From Rhyacophila brunnea (taxonomy: Eukaryota; Arthropoda; Insecta; Trichoptera; Rhyacophilidae): 64,000 nt of DNA. The notes beneath the pieces are model-generated. The model was given only the letters and a program-made list of their open reading frames with translations, was not told the DNA's origin and made no database searches. Shown in pieces: positions 1 through 15,000 of the stretch; position 1 is the first letter of the stretch; each line of letters opens with the position of its first letter. Where the stretch lies: NCBI GenBank assembly GCA_022495005.1, contig JAGYXB010001855.1, forward strand, positions 1-64,000, in the 5' to 3' direction. A program made the translations under genes and the position numbers.

Positions 1-41
1 TGTGATGTAAATGTTGCCTCCATAAGACTTAATTCTGTTGC
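1..41 (-). CDS. trol: Perlecan exon 36 (partial): laminin IV domain 3 core
   Basis: Encodes [14 protein letters not shown], the conserved L4 core motif, and runs off the window edge. Acceptor TATTTTACAG, phase 1, matching exon 35. Confidence 0.88.
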
Positions 42-3000
42 CTGTAAAATAAATATAAAACAAATCATCAGTAACAAATTCTATAGTATTTGTGCAACAA
101 AGTCCATCTGTTTTTTTTGGTGTATATAATGGTGATATAGAAATATATAGATGTTCATATAAATATTAAAACAAATTAATGTTGTATAATATTATAACAG
201 TGATATAGAAATCAGTGGCGAAGGGTGGGGATAGGCTGTTAAGATCCGACATAAATAGTCCACAATAATCTTTGTCAGTCATAAGTATTTGTTTTGATTG
301 AACTAAGTGTACAATTATTTACAAATGGTGTTGGTTAGTTTTTTAAAATTCAATTAAACACTGCGAAACCAAGCCATGATAGATAATAGTCAAAAAATGA
401 TCGTCTATCTATAAAATATCTAAATTCATGCAATTAAACCATACATAATTTTGGATATTTTATAGTTAGAATAATATTTTTTATCTACTATGGTTTGGTT
501 TAGACAGGGTTTCATGAATTTTAAAAAACTAACCAACATGCCTAATATGTATTATTAATTCAACGAAAACAATAAAAAAATGTGCACTATTTTGTCGAAT
601 CGCCCATAAAATACGAAAACTATTATGGTTTGGTTTAGGCAAGGTTTAATTGATTTTTAAAAACTAACCAACACAATCTGTAAATTATAATCTTAGTTCA
701 ATAAGAACAAATACAAATGACTTATAAAGTTTAATGTGTACTATTTATGTCGGATCTGAAGAGCCTACCTCCACCCTTCACCACTGATAGAAATATATAG
801 TGATTTTGATATAAAAACTGGTTGAGTGCAAGTTGACCTGTGAATGCAGCTGGTAGCGACCAGAAGTATGTGTGGTCGAATGACTGCGGTCCAAAGTCGT
901 AGCTCAATTCATTGCGAGGAACATTGAGTTCAAAGTTGGCATTGATAACGTTGATGTGGGTGACGGTAGTCAACACAAAACCGTGCGAATTATCAACTAT
1001 TCCAGTCGGGATTTGCTGACGGAACAGATGTTTGGCCTGTAAAAATATAAGACAAATTTAAGTATTATGTTATAATTTTTATGATATAACTAGTTAATTA
1101 GTGTGGAAAATTTTTCTACATCAGTGTTTCCCTAATTGGCTTTCGTGATAGAACCGATTATCACCAGGTGAAGCCCTCGCTAGAATCTTTGAATTGAAGC
1201 AAGAATTGGAATATTTTCTGCATCATAAATTTCGATTATCTTTCCTAATTCTCGGTTTCCCAAGCTATGTTCTGTGAATTTATCAGAAAAGTATCCCAGT
1301 GTGCCAAAACAAACTATTATTGTTTAACCTCCATTTACTACAACATATTCATGCAAGGCAGGATTTTCTTATTATGCTGCAAGTCCAGGAACAGGTTAGA
1401 CGCCACATCAGATATAAGAATTCAACTTTCTAATATTGTTCCGGATATCAAGAAGATTTGCAATTTAAGGACCCAAAATCATCGAAGTCATTAAGAACTT
1501 CATTCACTTATATTGTTGTGTTATATTTTTAAAATACTTACTAAATAAATAGGTAATTATTGTTTTTTCTCATTTTTTACAACGTTTTTATTAGCTCGTA
1601 TTCTTGTTTGTCCAGTACAAATTTTTTCTTGTTTGTCGAAATCTTGCAATCGATTTTTAACTCACTTCCCGACTAGATAGACATTTGAAACTTTTAGAAT
1701 ATATCAGAAGACGATGACAATGTATTCTTTTAATACTTTTAGCCATCTTTAAGCAGAATTGAATTCATTTTCAGTTAATTCTGTTTTGTGTGGAAAGTTA
1801 TTTCGGAAAAAATTCGTAAAAAGTAAAACACTATTATTGGTTACTAAGGGGGTCCTAGCAACTAAATTATTAATATATACGTATATGGAAATCAATATGA
1901 AATGTCAAAATGACATTTCTTCTTTATTATTTTCTTTATTTCTTATTTATTTATTCAGTATTTCTATCAAGTACAAAAAAGTATTTATTAATACATAGAA
2001 TTGTCAAGTTTATGTGATTCAAGAGAAAATTTTAAAATGTGGTATATAAAAAGTTCTTTTTATCTTATAATTATTGTTAATTTATTGATTATGTATATTA
2101 TTGACCAACCCTACAAAATATACCAGGCGTTTTGTTAAAATTTCAGAATTTATGAAGTGCTCCATCGCAAAAACAGTTTGGGAAACCCTGATCTAATCGA
2201 TTAGCAAATATTTCATGGTTATTCAAAATTGCTTATGCTGACATTTTCACACATTTATATGAAACATGTTTTAATGTGAACGTCAAAATATTTTTACATC
2301 AGTTGCAATCTTAAATCTCAGCTGCAGCCAAATAATTTGAACTGAATCTGAAAGTAAATTACTGAAGTCCTAATTAAATTCAAATTGTCTTTAATTTGGA
2401 CTAAGTCTAGCTTCGTTCAAGACGGCTAAATAAATATACCTGCACCATAATATGTATTCCTGTAATATTGAGACATGATTTGGATGACGTAAAGAAGTAA
2501 GAAATTGGCTAAATGCCTTACTTAGGTGATGGACATGGTAAATAAGAGAAAATATAAAATTACCTCACTACAGGTTGAGTTTGTGTTAGAACAATAGCAT
2601 GGAGAGCATCCTTGGGAATCGTCCTCGGACAGTTTGAAGTAGCCGTCCTTGCACTGGTTGCAAGATGCACCTTCAACATTGGCCTTGCAACGGCAAATGT
2701 TTGAGGAACTGCTGCATACGGGAGACAAGGTTCCGCGACGATCACACCTGCAAAAAATTTATAAATCCATAATTTAATTCAATATAAGATATTCACATGA
2801 CATTTAGTTATTAAAGAATATAATAGAAACCAAAATGCAGTGGGAACCCAGAGTCAGAATACTAGAAATCTACTGAGCGAGTTAAAAATACCCGTAATAA
2901 ACTAATTAGACTGAATGAAATGAGTTTTAGAATGAGAATTGAGAAAGTTTTAGAATGAATGAAAATGGTATTAAACAAAAAAACTAGAAAACTATCATTA

Positions 3001-6000
3001 CTGAATTTTTGTCCACGTGTTAAAACTGTGAACCAACAATCCCCTCCACTGCAGCTAATCACACTTCCGTTTTCAAATGAGGAACGCCCCCAAATGTATG
3101 ATTTCAATTTACGCTTCCTTGGTGTACGGGATCTGTCAATTTATGTAATTTGAAGCTTTTTCTAATAAAAATATGTCTAAAACGATCTAAAAGGAGAGCC
3201 GATACATTATTTAAACACACCTCTAGCACGCGTTGCCGCCATGACAGGTATGTCACTAGTCACATTCTACATGCGATTACAGCGACTTCCTGTTATCGCC
3301 AATTTCTTATTGTCAGACAATACAGAATATTATCAAATCGTGGTCTTAGAAAGATGTTTTCAATTCGAGAATAGAAAATTTATAATTTTTTTTCACGCGG
3401 TATATGTAGTGTCTAATTATTGGCAAATTTCAGTTTAGTTCCGTTTGACATAGGTATCTTATACCGATTGGTATGTTGACTATTTAAAGTACTTTCTTAG
3501 GACTTAAAGTAAACCATGTTTTAGAACATTCAGATTTATTTTGTATTCTGGAGTATAATTTTTTTTATAATCTAGTAAGTCCTTGTAAAAGCATGTGTAT
3601 ATGGAAAAATATTTTAATATTGATTCGTATATTTACGAGCATCTTGGTGTTTCTCCGGCACTTTGACCGCAATCATTCGGTGAACCGACGGTAGCATCTC
3701 CTTCATAACCATCCTGGCACTCTTCGCAATCATTTCCCATGGTGTTGTGCTCGCAATTCTACAGAGAGAAAACAGTATTTTATTATACATTTTCAAAGTA
3801 AGTCCTGTATGACACATTGCATTATTGTGAGCTTATAATAAATGTGCGAGTGAAAGTAATTTATTCGAGTTCTTACAAAGCATTCTCCAGTTTCTGGATG
3901 GCATTGATCGGAGTGTCCATTGCATTTGCAGAGTTCACAGAATCCGAGGTACAGACCACCAAGACTCCTGTAAATTAAAACAAGTTAGTATTGTTTATGT
4001 CTAGCATAGATATCAGTAGCGAAGAGTGGAGGAAGGCTGCTAATATCCGCAATAAAAAGCGCACATTAAACTTTGTTAGTCATACGTATTTGTTTTTATT
4101 GAACTAAGAACTATAATTTACAGATGGTATTGGTTAGTTTTTTAAAGTTAACTAAAACCTGCCTAAACCAAACCATAATAGTTTTGTGTATATTTTGGGC
4201 AATACGACAAAATTGTGCACACTTTTTCATTAATATTCATTTGTTTTCGTTGGATTAAGAATACATATTACACATATTGTTGGTTAATTTTTTTTTAAAT
4301 TCATTAAACCCTGCCTAAACCAAACTATAATAGATAAAATATATTATACTATCTATAAAATATTCAGAGTTATGTATGGATTTAATTGCATAATTTTAGA
4401 TAGTTTTTTAATATTCACCAGTGGTTCTCATGTGCGGCTACCAGAGGAATTTGCTGCAGCCACCACATCATTCTCAGTATTTAATTTAATTTTCTGGACT
4501 AACGTTAAATATGCGTTAATCGAAATGAATAATGCATGACCACTACTTAAAAACCATTTTAATAATACCATGGTTAGAAATTTTTGGTCGAAGTTATACG
4601 TTGACCAAGAATTAAGCCAATTCAAAAAACTGGCAAATAATTGCTTTATTATTATTGTCGCTTTTCCTACTAGTACTGTATACTTTGAAAGATCATTCAG
4701 TGTAATGCACTTCATAAAAAACAAATTATCGAAGCCAGTTGAAGCAATATGTAAACTTAGAAGCAGCCATGCAGCTCGCATTGGAAAAAAGGAGGTATTG
4801 ACGAATTTCCATTTGCACTATTTTGTGCACACTGTACTAAAATGTTTAAATGTCTTTTAATAAATGGACTTGTCTATAAACAAATTGATCCATTTTTTAG
4901 TAAATAAAATTTAGCTTTAATTTTTTCAATCACAACAAACGTGGAATTTGGTGCGGCCACAGTTAAATTTCACGTGAGAACCACTGTTATAGATAGACGA
5001 GTATTTTTTGACTATTATCTATAATGGCTTGGTTTTCGCAGGGTTTAATTGAATTTTAAAAACTAACCAACACCATCTGTAAATAATTGTAGTCTTATTT
5101 CAATGAAAATAAATACGTTTAGTGTGCACTATTTATGGCAGATTTTAACAGCCTCCCTCCACCCTTCGCCATTACGATACGGTGTATACAATGATATAAT
5201 AGCTCTTAGGAAAATTCTAACTGGTATTAGAGAATCATTAAAAGATTTTTGCAAACAAACCAAGCTCACAGATTTTCTTAATACACAGTGTTAGAAACAT
5301 GTTAAAATAATTGTCTATTTTATTATGTAAACCATAGTTTGGATTATCCGTATTTTCGTTTATCTGTGCCGCCCTCCTCACCATTAGACCGGATAATTGG
5401 GAGTCTATTGTACATTTTAAATTAAATCTACTATATTCTTCTAATTGTAAATCTGCAGTGTACAAAAATAGTTCAAATCATCATTTAATATAATTCTCCT
5501 GTGTTCCAGTCAATATTAAAACACTAGAACAATAGAATCAACTGTAACACTGTTAAAACAATACATAAAAAAACAGGCACCTATGTCTGTTACTTGCGTA
5601 GGGTGGTTGTCATTGTAATTTTTTTATTACTATAGAATTTTAAATACTCTCGTCATGAGATCTTTATTTTAAATTTATAGGTCATTTAGAACTGACAGAA
5701 AAATACTGTAGAAGAGATTCGATTTTGTTTAATGTATATATACAAGTTTATTTACCTTGTGTAACCAGGGGCACAATCCTCACAAGACGGTCCCAAGTAT
5801 CCTTGCGGACATTGGCACTGTTCCACTTCTACGGCCCGTCCTCCGTTTCCTCTCTCATCGGCGACTTCCAAGGAAGCGCTGACCAGAGAAGCTTGCTCTG
5901 TTCTCGTAGTGTATGTGGCTTTGATGAGGACATTCTCAAGGTCGGCAAGGGCCATCAGAATGTGTTCGCGGTCAGCTGGTTTACCATCACTCCTGGAAAT

Positions 6001-9000
6001 TACATGAGTCATTAATGATTAATAATGATCTTAAACTTAATATAATGAACCCTGGAGTTATGTAGTTATACTTATTTTAATGGGAATTGGTTTAATCATT
6101 TCAGAAAGCAGAACAAGGGAGAATAGAGGTCATTATTTATTACACATATATAAAAAATCGGTGCGTGTACTTATGTACGCTTATACATTTATGTTATGTT
6201 ATGTAAGTTTGTACATTCATGTCAATTTTGAATTTTTGTGAAAAGTGGCATTTTTGCTTTTATACAACTCATTTTATTGTTTAGATAAGTGTTTAATTTA
6301 TAATAGTTTTTAAACACTGTGGTAAATTTCTTGGTGTGTGATTAATTTATAATAGAGTTATTATAAATTATTAAAATTTGTAATTCATTGTTCAATGTAT
6401 TTACCTTTGCCAGTGTTGTTCTAGAATTGGTACAGATCCTACAATAACGCCATCATAACCAGGCATTACTCTGCTGTAGTGAACAAGTGTTATGTCGTTT
6501 TTCTAAAACAAAAAGAAAATATATTGTTTAGACTTAACTGTTCCATACTTCATTATAATTACATAATATAATAGATGTCAGCTTATATATGTCAGTGACA
6601 ATAACGTCATTATGTCAATGGAGATTGTTAATTTAAATTAAAACATTGGTTAATATCCATCATGGAGAGGACATAGCTCCATATATATCATGACACAAAT
6701 CTAGAGTACACTAGTTATGCACTGCATGCAATTGATAAACATCTTTTTTCTTGTCTGCTACTTAGGTGGAGCATATCGTTGTCTTACTATGCAAACCTTC
6801 TGTGTCTGTTTTATGTAAATGTTCTTTTATAAATAAAAAAGTTTTAAATTTATGATACATCGAAAGAGAATGAACTTTAAATAATATCGCAGAAAAAACT
6901 CTTTAATTTATAAACGTTTTAACTCTCTCCTGAACATTTACATAAAACAGACATAGAAGGTTTGCATAGTAGGCGACAATATAGACATCACATAGCATCT
7001 CTATGAATCCGTGTTATTCGTCAATTTGGTAAAAATACAGTACTCCATATCATTTTTGTGATTAAGGTCTTTTAAGACGAAATACCAAATCTTCTTCTTC
7101 TTCTTCAGCCATATACGCCCTTAGTTGGAGCATATGGACACCATGCGGCGCCTCCAAGAATCATCGCTAGCAGGTTTCTTACATCATTCCACGTCATGCC
7201 AGCATCCTGTAGCTCCGCCATATACACTTCAGATGCCGGAATCCAGTTGGATTGAAGAACAGGCAAGTCGAACAACGTTGGCTCTTCACTCTCAGCATGA
7301 TGAGAGGCTGCTTGGTGCGTTCTCTTATCTCCCCGTTACTCTTAAAGTCATACCATCGTACACCCAGTATCTATTCCCGAAGCTGAGTATACAGTTGCTC
7401 TGAGTTTTCATAAGGTGTCATGATTTGCTACCGTAAAGCAACACCATAAGCATCGAATACGCGGCATTTGGTTTTGACCGAGTATGATCGTCAGTCTCAG
7501 ACACTCCTCTTCCCATTCGGATAGCGAGCTTTCTCTGCATAAGAGTATCTCCCGTGATGTGTACCTCCAGATATTTGAAGCTGTCGCGGCTCTCGATGTT
7601 TTTCCCAATACCTGATGCAACCTATTTATTATTGGGTTATGGTAGGTTTTGGTTTGTTTTTAGGTCTCCTGTAGTATTGCTGTACAGACAATGTGGATGG
7701 TATTTAGTGGGAATCCATTAAAGAAAATGTAAGTTAGAGTGAGACTTTTGAGGTATCTGTAATACATGTCTGAGCCAGGTCTAACATTGCATCTTCACTT
7801 TAGATGTAAGGAGAAGCTGCATGGCCTGCTCACTTATAACATTGTTTCTGAGAAATCCAACCTACTTTGACGGCTGCAAACATTGATTTAAGTAGGTACT
7901 ATTTTTTTACTTACGCTGATGAGTTGAAGATCTGGGGCGTTGTTCTTTGAACTGGAACCACCTGGTGAAGGAACGTGACGCACTGTGTAATTCAGATTGC
8001 CGCCGTATGATGTAATTTTATCACCATTGAACCTGAAATTTAATATTACAGTTATTATATTTATTGTAACATCTGTGGTTTTTACATGTCAATTCCAATT
8101 CAACATAATATGAGTAAAACAATACAATTTTTTCTGAACTTCACCTTCAAATTTTTGACCTATAAAATTTATCTATGAGCAATTTATTTTTAGTCTCAGA
8201 GTAATGATTATAGAGAGCGTCTATTTTTCGGCAAAATGAAGCCATGTTTCTTGCGTATAATGCACAGTAGAACCTCAAATTTATTATTATCAACATAACT
8301 ATGAAACGTTATACCACCATGTTGCCAAATTTAAACACAACATAGTTAACAATATGTTATACTAAAATAAATAAAAATAATTACCACTAACTTTATATTT
8401 AACACAAAAACAATAAATTTCAGCAACACATGCTCGCACTGTTTAAATGAATGTAATCAGTCTAATTCATTTTTACCGGCGACGTTTTGAAATAATATTT
8501 AATTCAGCCGTAAAAATTCTATCTTACTCTAACGCTTGGTGCGGAGATAAACGCGTGCCGAATGCTTACTCACTCGCACTTATGGTTCGTTTTTGTTCAG
8601 GCCTTGCTTTTAGTCATTAGCTTAAACTACACTTTTGGTGTTAATTTGAATACACATGGTGATTGAATGACCAACTTGTCATATTTGAGAATTGGATACC
8701 AGAATCTTCCACACGACAGATTCAAAGAGCAATAACCGAAGAGTCTTGGTTTAATAAAAAATTTCACACGATTTTTCATGTAGGTATATTTTGATCCAAA
8801 GTATTTGTAAGGTCCTCCCTTTCATTCCATCTTTAAATTGATCGAATAGTTTACAACCAATCCTTTTTTTACCTATTACAAAGCTCCAATATTTTGGTTT
8901 TCACATAGTACTAAATATGGATGAAAAATTAATTACCTATCGGGCAGACTCCAGTAGTATGCATTTGTTTTGGAGCGGTCAAAGTCCTGGAATGTAATCT

Positions 9001-12000
9001 CATGTTGTTGTGGATCCGTGCGAAGACTATTGACTGGAATAGGAGACAAGGTGTCTTTGTCTGATTCCCATTCCAATAAATTGACTCCGTTGACTGAGGA
9101 TGGAGAGCCAAATCTTGCAGTGACTGGGGACCTCATCATGGAAGAGCTGGTGCAAGCTCTCGTAACTCCCATGCAGAAGCACTGAGAGCAGCCGAAGCTG
9201 AAATTAAAGAAGGAATGGTTATCGAAGAATATTTATCTATTAGGTTCAGTATATGTTTAAAAAAATTCTTTGATTTTAATCGAAGAGCATGATTTTGTCA
9301 TTGTCAAATTTGAATGTTTGTAAAAAAATAATCAACATTACTACTTACATGTTATCGTTTGACAGATGGAATGATTCACTGGCACATTCAGAGCAGTAGG
9401 TGCCGACAGCGTTGGCTTTGCACCGACATACGCCGTTTCTCTCGGATGTGGTTCCTCGAGGATCGCATCGAGAAACTGGTGGGGAGTATGGTCGGCAAGA
9501 GTCACCAGGAACGAGGGGATTTCCAACATATCCTGCAGCACATGCCTCACATTGTCTACCTTGATATCTATGAAAAGGAAGAAAGCATTATAAATTACAT
9601 ACAATTTACACAACACTTTGTTAGGTAACTGTTAAAAAAGAAAATTCCATGAAACTCAATGATATTATAAATTTAAGCTACTAATACAATGGTTTTTCTC
9701 ATAAATAATTATTAATAACCACAAAATCTGACATGTTTTAAATTCACAATAAAAATGGTTAAAATCTTTGTAATTTAAATATTTTTAATCAAGGTTACTA
9801 ACATGATTTAGAGATACACAAATTTTAGTTTTAATATCCTTGTTCTTCTTGCTAATAATTTTTGAAAAAAAATATTTTTTATTCAGGACTTAATGAATAT
9901 GCTTACAAAAGATTTAAGAATATTGAATGATGTATTTTGAATGTATTTTTAAGTCTTATGTATCCATGTCTATATTATGCCTTCAATAAAAATTAATTTA
10001 AATAACATTGAAGAAATATGTACTTTTAAAGTACCTAATAATTATATCTCTGTTAATGTCAATCGAGTAGCTATCCGTAGACCTTTACCCAACAGTGGAT
10101 CCATCAAGGTTGACGATGATAACCATGTGCTGAGTACACTGAAACTTTATTCTAATGGATTTAAATTCAAAATTCAAGTACCATTGGTCGATAGTATTAA
10201 TATATGAAACTGTATTAATTTAAACATCCATACTGCGAATTTTGTTGCAGGTAATAGAAATTTTTATTTATATTAGATCTGATAAAGTTCATAATTAATA
10301 TTCTTACCCAACAGGACAGTCACATGTGACTTGTCCATCAGATTCAAGCGAGCAAGTCCTGGAGAATTGGTTTGCGGGATTGGTGAGTGGGCAGGGGCAC
10401 AGTTTGCAAGTCTCTCCGACTGATGGGTTTCCATAATAACCGGGAGGACATGGGGGCTCATCCTTGGTACAGCGACCCAGCCATGGGCCACTTGATAGTC
10501 GCACGTATCCTGGGCTGCATTTCTAGAAAACATTTTAAGCACAACAATGAAGTGACTGCATTCAATGATAGGAGTCATATAAGGGCCTAATATAAATATT
10601 AAGACATAGGATGTCTATAAAAAAAATATTTACAATATGTAATAACTAGAGACCCATTTTACCTAAAATCTAGTGATGATGCATATTTTCGCTATAAGAA
10701 ATTCTGACATCAATCGCGAACACACCGCAAAAGAGTCCGAGGAAGTATTTAACGATTCTAGTATTAAAAAAAACATAGCTGTGATTAGCACTAATTTTTC
10801 CCACATACCTGCGAGTATTAAAAAGCTTGAAATTCAAGGTTTGGCATTGACTGAATCTATTTAGTTACTGAATAAAATGCGCCAAATGAACTCCGCATTG
10901 CCAGAGGTATTCCCACGTAAACTTAGAGAAAAGTTTGAAAATATTTTCAATAATAACCCAGGCTTTGAACCTTTGTGTCAACTTGATAGTTTTATTAATG
11001 GGACGGGTGAATTTTTGCCAGAAACAATAAGTGCTAACATAGCACCCAAATTCAAATACTTCCCAGTTACCTCAGTGGATGTGGAACGGTCCTTTTCCAC
11101 TTATAAAAATATGATCGAAGACATAATCTTACTACTGAACATTTGGAACAGTACCTGATTGTTAACGTTTACAAGAGTAACAAAATGCTAAATAATTGTT
11201 AATCAATAATTAATAATTATCGTGGATACTTACTAATTGTATGCTGATTTTGAGATAAAAAAAAACTAAAAATCGTTATTTTTTTATTATTTAATGTTGC
11301 ATATTTTGACACTTTTTATGCATATTTTAAGGATTTTTCATACATATTTCAAGCTTTATATGTTGCATATAATCTGGTCTCTAGTAATAACTACTAAAGA
11401 TCTTCAAGAAACCTTTTTCTAAACACGCAAAAGTGAAGCAACAAAAATGGTCTTCATTGGGAAATCATTTTTAAACTCCGTTTTTCTTGCAGTATGGTAT
11501 GTATTGAGTGTTATAATTGTTAAAATAGTAATTATACCTGGCAAGAGAGTCCGGAGTAACCTTCTGGGCATGAACACTCTTCAACGAACGGTGCTGGTCC
11601 CTGGCCGATGTTGAGGCTTCCTGCAGAGTCCATCTGGAAGTTCTTTACCATAACTCCTGATCCTCCAACTTCACCTCTGATCAAAATGGCATTGATTTGC
11701 GCCAACCTATTTACAAAATACAAATGTACATCAAAATCTAATTGCAATATTAGTCAGAGAAGCTAATTGACTTGCTTTTTTCTCCACCACCCACCATATT
11801 CTCAAGCCCATTATGTGAATGTATACTATAGCATAATGAATGCTAGGTATCTTCATAAATGAGTTGAGAGTATCCCGGGAGCAATCTCCTAACGCATTGT
11901 TTGGTGTGCATTAGAGTGAGCGTGTTTCCTATTTTGTCAAACTTTGGAAAAAGTTGAGAAATTTTCTCTTGTTAATATCACATTGTCATAGCCGATCGAT

Positions 12001-15000
12001 CCAACCAGGGGTTGAACTGATTTGAGAAGTTCTTTCCTGTCATTCGTCATAATATGGGGACACTCCCAGACAATATGATCGATATCCCCAATTAGCAACA
12101 TAAGCTAGTAGGAGATTCAATTACGCCAAGGTGACAGAGCTTGGAGGAAAAACCACCATGCCCAGTTAAGAAGATTTATATGCGCCATTATCAAAACGAA
12201 TAGACTACTAACATTATAAACTATGCTTGCCAAATTAATGAGTTTTAAAATTATGATATATAGGTATAAGACATCTAGCATAGGAACAAACATTTTTTTA
12301 TTAATATAAAAAATAATAAGAATAAATTAAGAAGTCGAAAAGTGAATTATAAAGTTACATATTAACCGTAATGTTACCTAATTAAAAAGTTAACTAGAAA
12401 GTCAATTAAAAAGTGAATTAAGGTGATAAATCGAGGTTGATAACTTCAGTTAACATACTATAGTTAAAAATTAATTCAGAAAATAAGTAAAGTAGGCGCT
12501 CGGTAATCCGGCACCCATATTTTTTCACCTATGTCGGATTGTTGGTAATGCCGGATTATTAGATTTATATAGGAAATAATAAATAATCTGTCGGTCGGGC
12601 ACCGAACTGTCGAGCAAACGGTTCTCCGCTCTGTAATCCGGTAGTTTAATATAAAACCTGCCGAATTATAGAGCAGGAGAGCTGAGTTGCAAAATTCCGG
12701 ACAATTGGACGTGCCGGATTGGTGAACTCCGGATTCCCGAGCGCCTACTGTAGGTATGTAACTATGGAGTAGTTTTAGGTTTACATAAAAACAGAAATGC
12801 CAATAATTCAAGAAAAATTTTTGAGGTTTCGTGTAAAACATTGAATTTTGTAATATACTTACACCATCATAATATCTTCTCTGGAGGCCGGTTCGAGTCC
12901 ATAACGAGTTACTTTCTGCCAATCTCCTTGGAACAATCGCACGGATACTGAGGCTTCTTGGTTAATTCTTACGCCTCTTGAAACACTGTGTACTAAAAGA
13001 GTGTCTCCACCCTGTTGAGAGAAAAACATTACCATAATTATTAATTCATCGTGGCTTAGCACCGAAGATATTGAACAAATACCTTCTTCTGTGTAAAAAA
13101 GGAAAACTAAGGCTAACTATTAAATTAGCTTCTAGTCATTTTGCATTACAGGTTCAAATTGAGCTTCAATATTGTGACTGTACTGAAAATAGATTCGATA
13201 TAAATAAAAATAGAAATTATAGCAATCATGCAATCATAATCAATTTAATTTTTAGCCAAATCAATATTTTTTGTGCCTTAAGAAAGAGTAATGAGACATC
13301 AATGGATTCATAACACTTACACAATATTTACAAATTTAATAATGTATACAATTGACTAATTAAGTGAATCAAAATATTTGTCTTTTATTTTTTTATTTTC
13401 ATGTTTCTCACCATATGATTCTAATTTTTTAAAAATCTCCTAGTTATATCTTTCTATCGATCCTTACATCTAACCTATTTGGACATAGCTAAAGGAATTG
13501 AATGACCAGTGGTCTCCTGAACTATCGTGTAAGGGACCTCTCTCTTGTACGGCGACCATGGCACCCACATCCTGAAGCGGGCCCCCAGCCTAGGATCTTT
13601 GGCGGGTCCTCCTACCTATCGCTAAGTTAACCAGCCAACAGTAGCGATTGCCAAATAGTGTTTGAGGTAAAATTAAGGGTATTTAGTATATTTTTAGCGG
13701 TTTTTTAATACATCTACATGAATTATAGAGTTTTCGAGTATCAACACAAAACAATTAAAAGGTGCATTGCACAACCATAATATATTTAAAAATATTAATA
13801 TTCTTCTATTAGAGCAAATTTGTGATGTGCGTTTATCTCATTTATCTGGTCGACCCGCCACGCCAGGCCCCAAGGCTAGAGCTCTGTCAGCCCCCCTTGT
13901 GGTGGCTATGACATCGACCATCGATGTTTTCACTGTATTGAAATAAAACCAATAAAATTTGGTGTCTGTTACCTTGATAATGATGTCAGGCAATGGGTTG
14001 TATCCTGCGGGTGTAGAGTGGGTTCGGACGGATCTAATAGTGTACTTGATGTATCCTCCATAAGATGTCAGTTGACTTCCATAGTAAGTCTCAGGAAGAC
14101 CGACATATGGGTAAATGTTACGTGGTGACCACTTTCCAACTCGAGTAACCTGTGAAAAAAATAAATCGACATATTCAAATATATGTTACTTTGGTAATGG
14201 TGTTATGTTACGGCAGAGAAATGATCACAGAGAAATGATCACAGATATATAATATGTATATGGAATGCAATACTTACGATTACACCATCATAGTCGGGAT
14301 TGAAGCTGAATATATCTGAGATAGGTTCATCGGTAATTTGGATTTGCTGGCCTTCTGGCTTGACAACTCCGGCAAGGTACGAGCCTTGGACATCACTTGG
14401 CGATGGAATCTGGTAGATGAAGAGTTCGGCGCTTGTACACTTTGTGGTGGCTCCGAAACAGAAGCACGAGATGCAGTCATCTGGCACGCGAGCCTCACTG
14501 TAAGTTCAATTAATAGTTGATTTTTAAAATGAGTATTTTTTGAAAAAACATCAAATATTTGATACATTTATACAATACATTATACATTTTATAGAAAGAA
14601 ATTTAAAGGATTTATAAAACTGAGATAATTCTTCATAGTCTATGTCTGTTCTTTGGTTGGAGAAAATGGTCACCATGCAGCGCCTCCAAAATATCTGTCG
14701 CTCGCCAGTCTTCTTGCATCTTTCCAAGTCATGCCAGTATCCCAGATCGCCGCTGTATTACACCCTGTGGATGGTATTTAGTGGCTTTCCAGAATGCTGG
14801 AATCCGACTGACTTGAAGAAAAGGCAGGCCCGGCCCAATGTTGTTTCTTCATTTTTGATATGACGAGTGGCTGAATGAGTTTCTCGCCTTCTTATCTCCT
14901 CATTAATCTTCCCGACCATGTCCGATCCCAATAAGATCATACGGGCATCCACAGAGTGGAAGTTTGTATTAACAGATTTTGTTTTTACGAGAAATGGATG

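Noticed and set aside
5725..6015. Plus-strand 96-codon frame opposite exon 31
   Set aside because: Shadow of the perlecan exon; the minus strand has laminin IV and LE motifs with correct splice sites.
12476..12922. 148-codon minus-strand open frame, the longest in the set
   Set aside because: It runs through perlecan exon 24 in the wrong frame, the intron and a Tigger-type MITE; chance frame.
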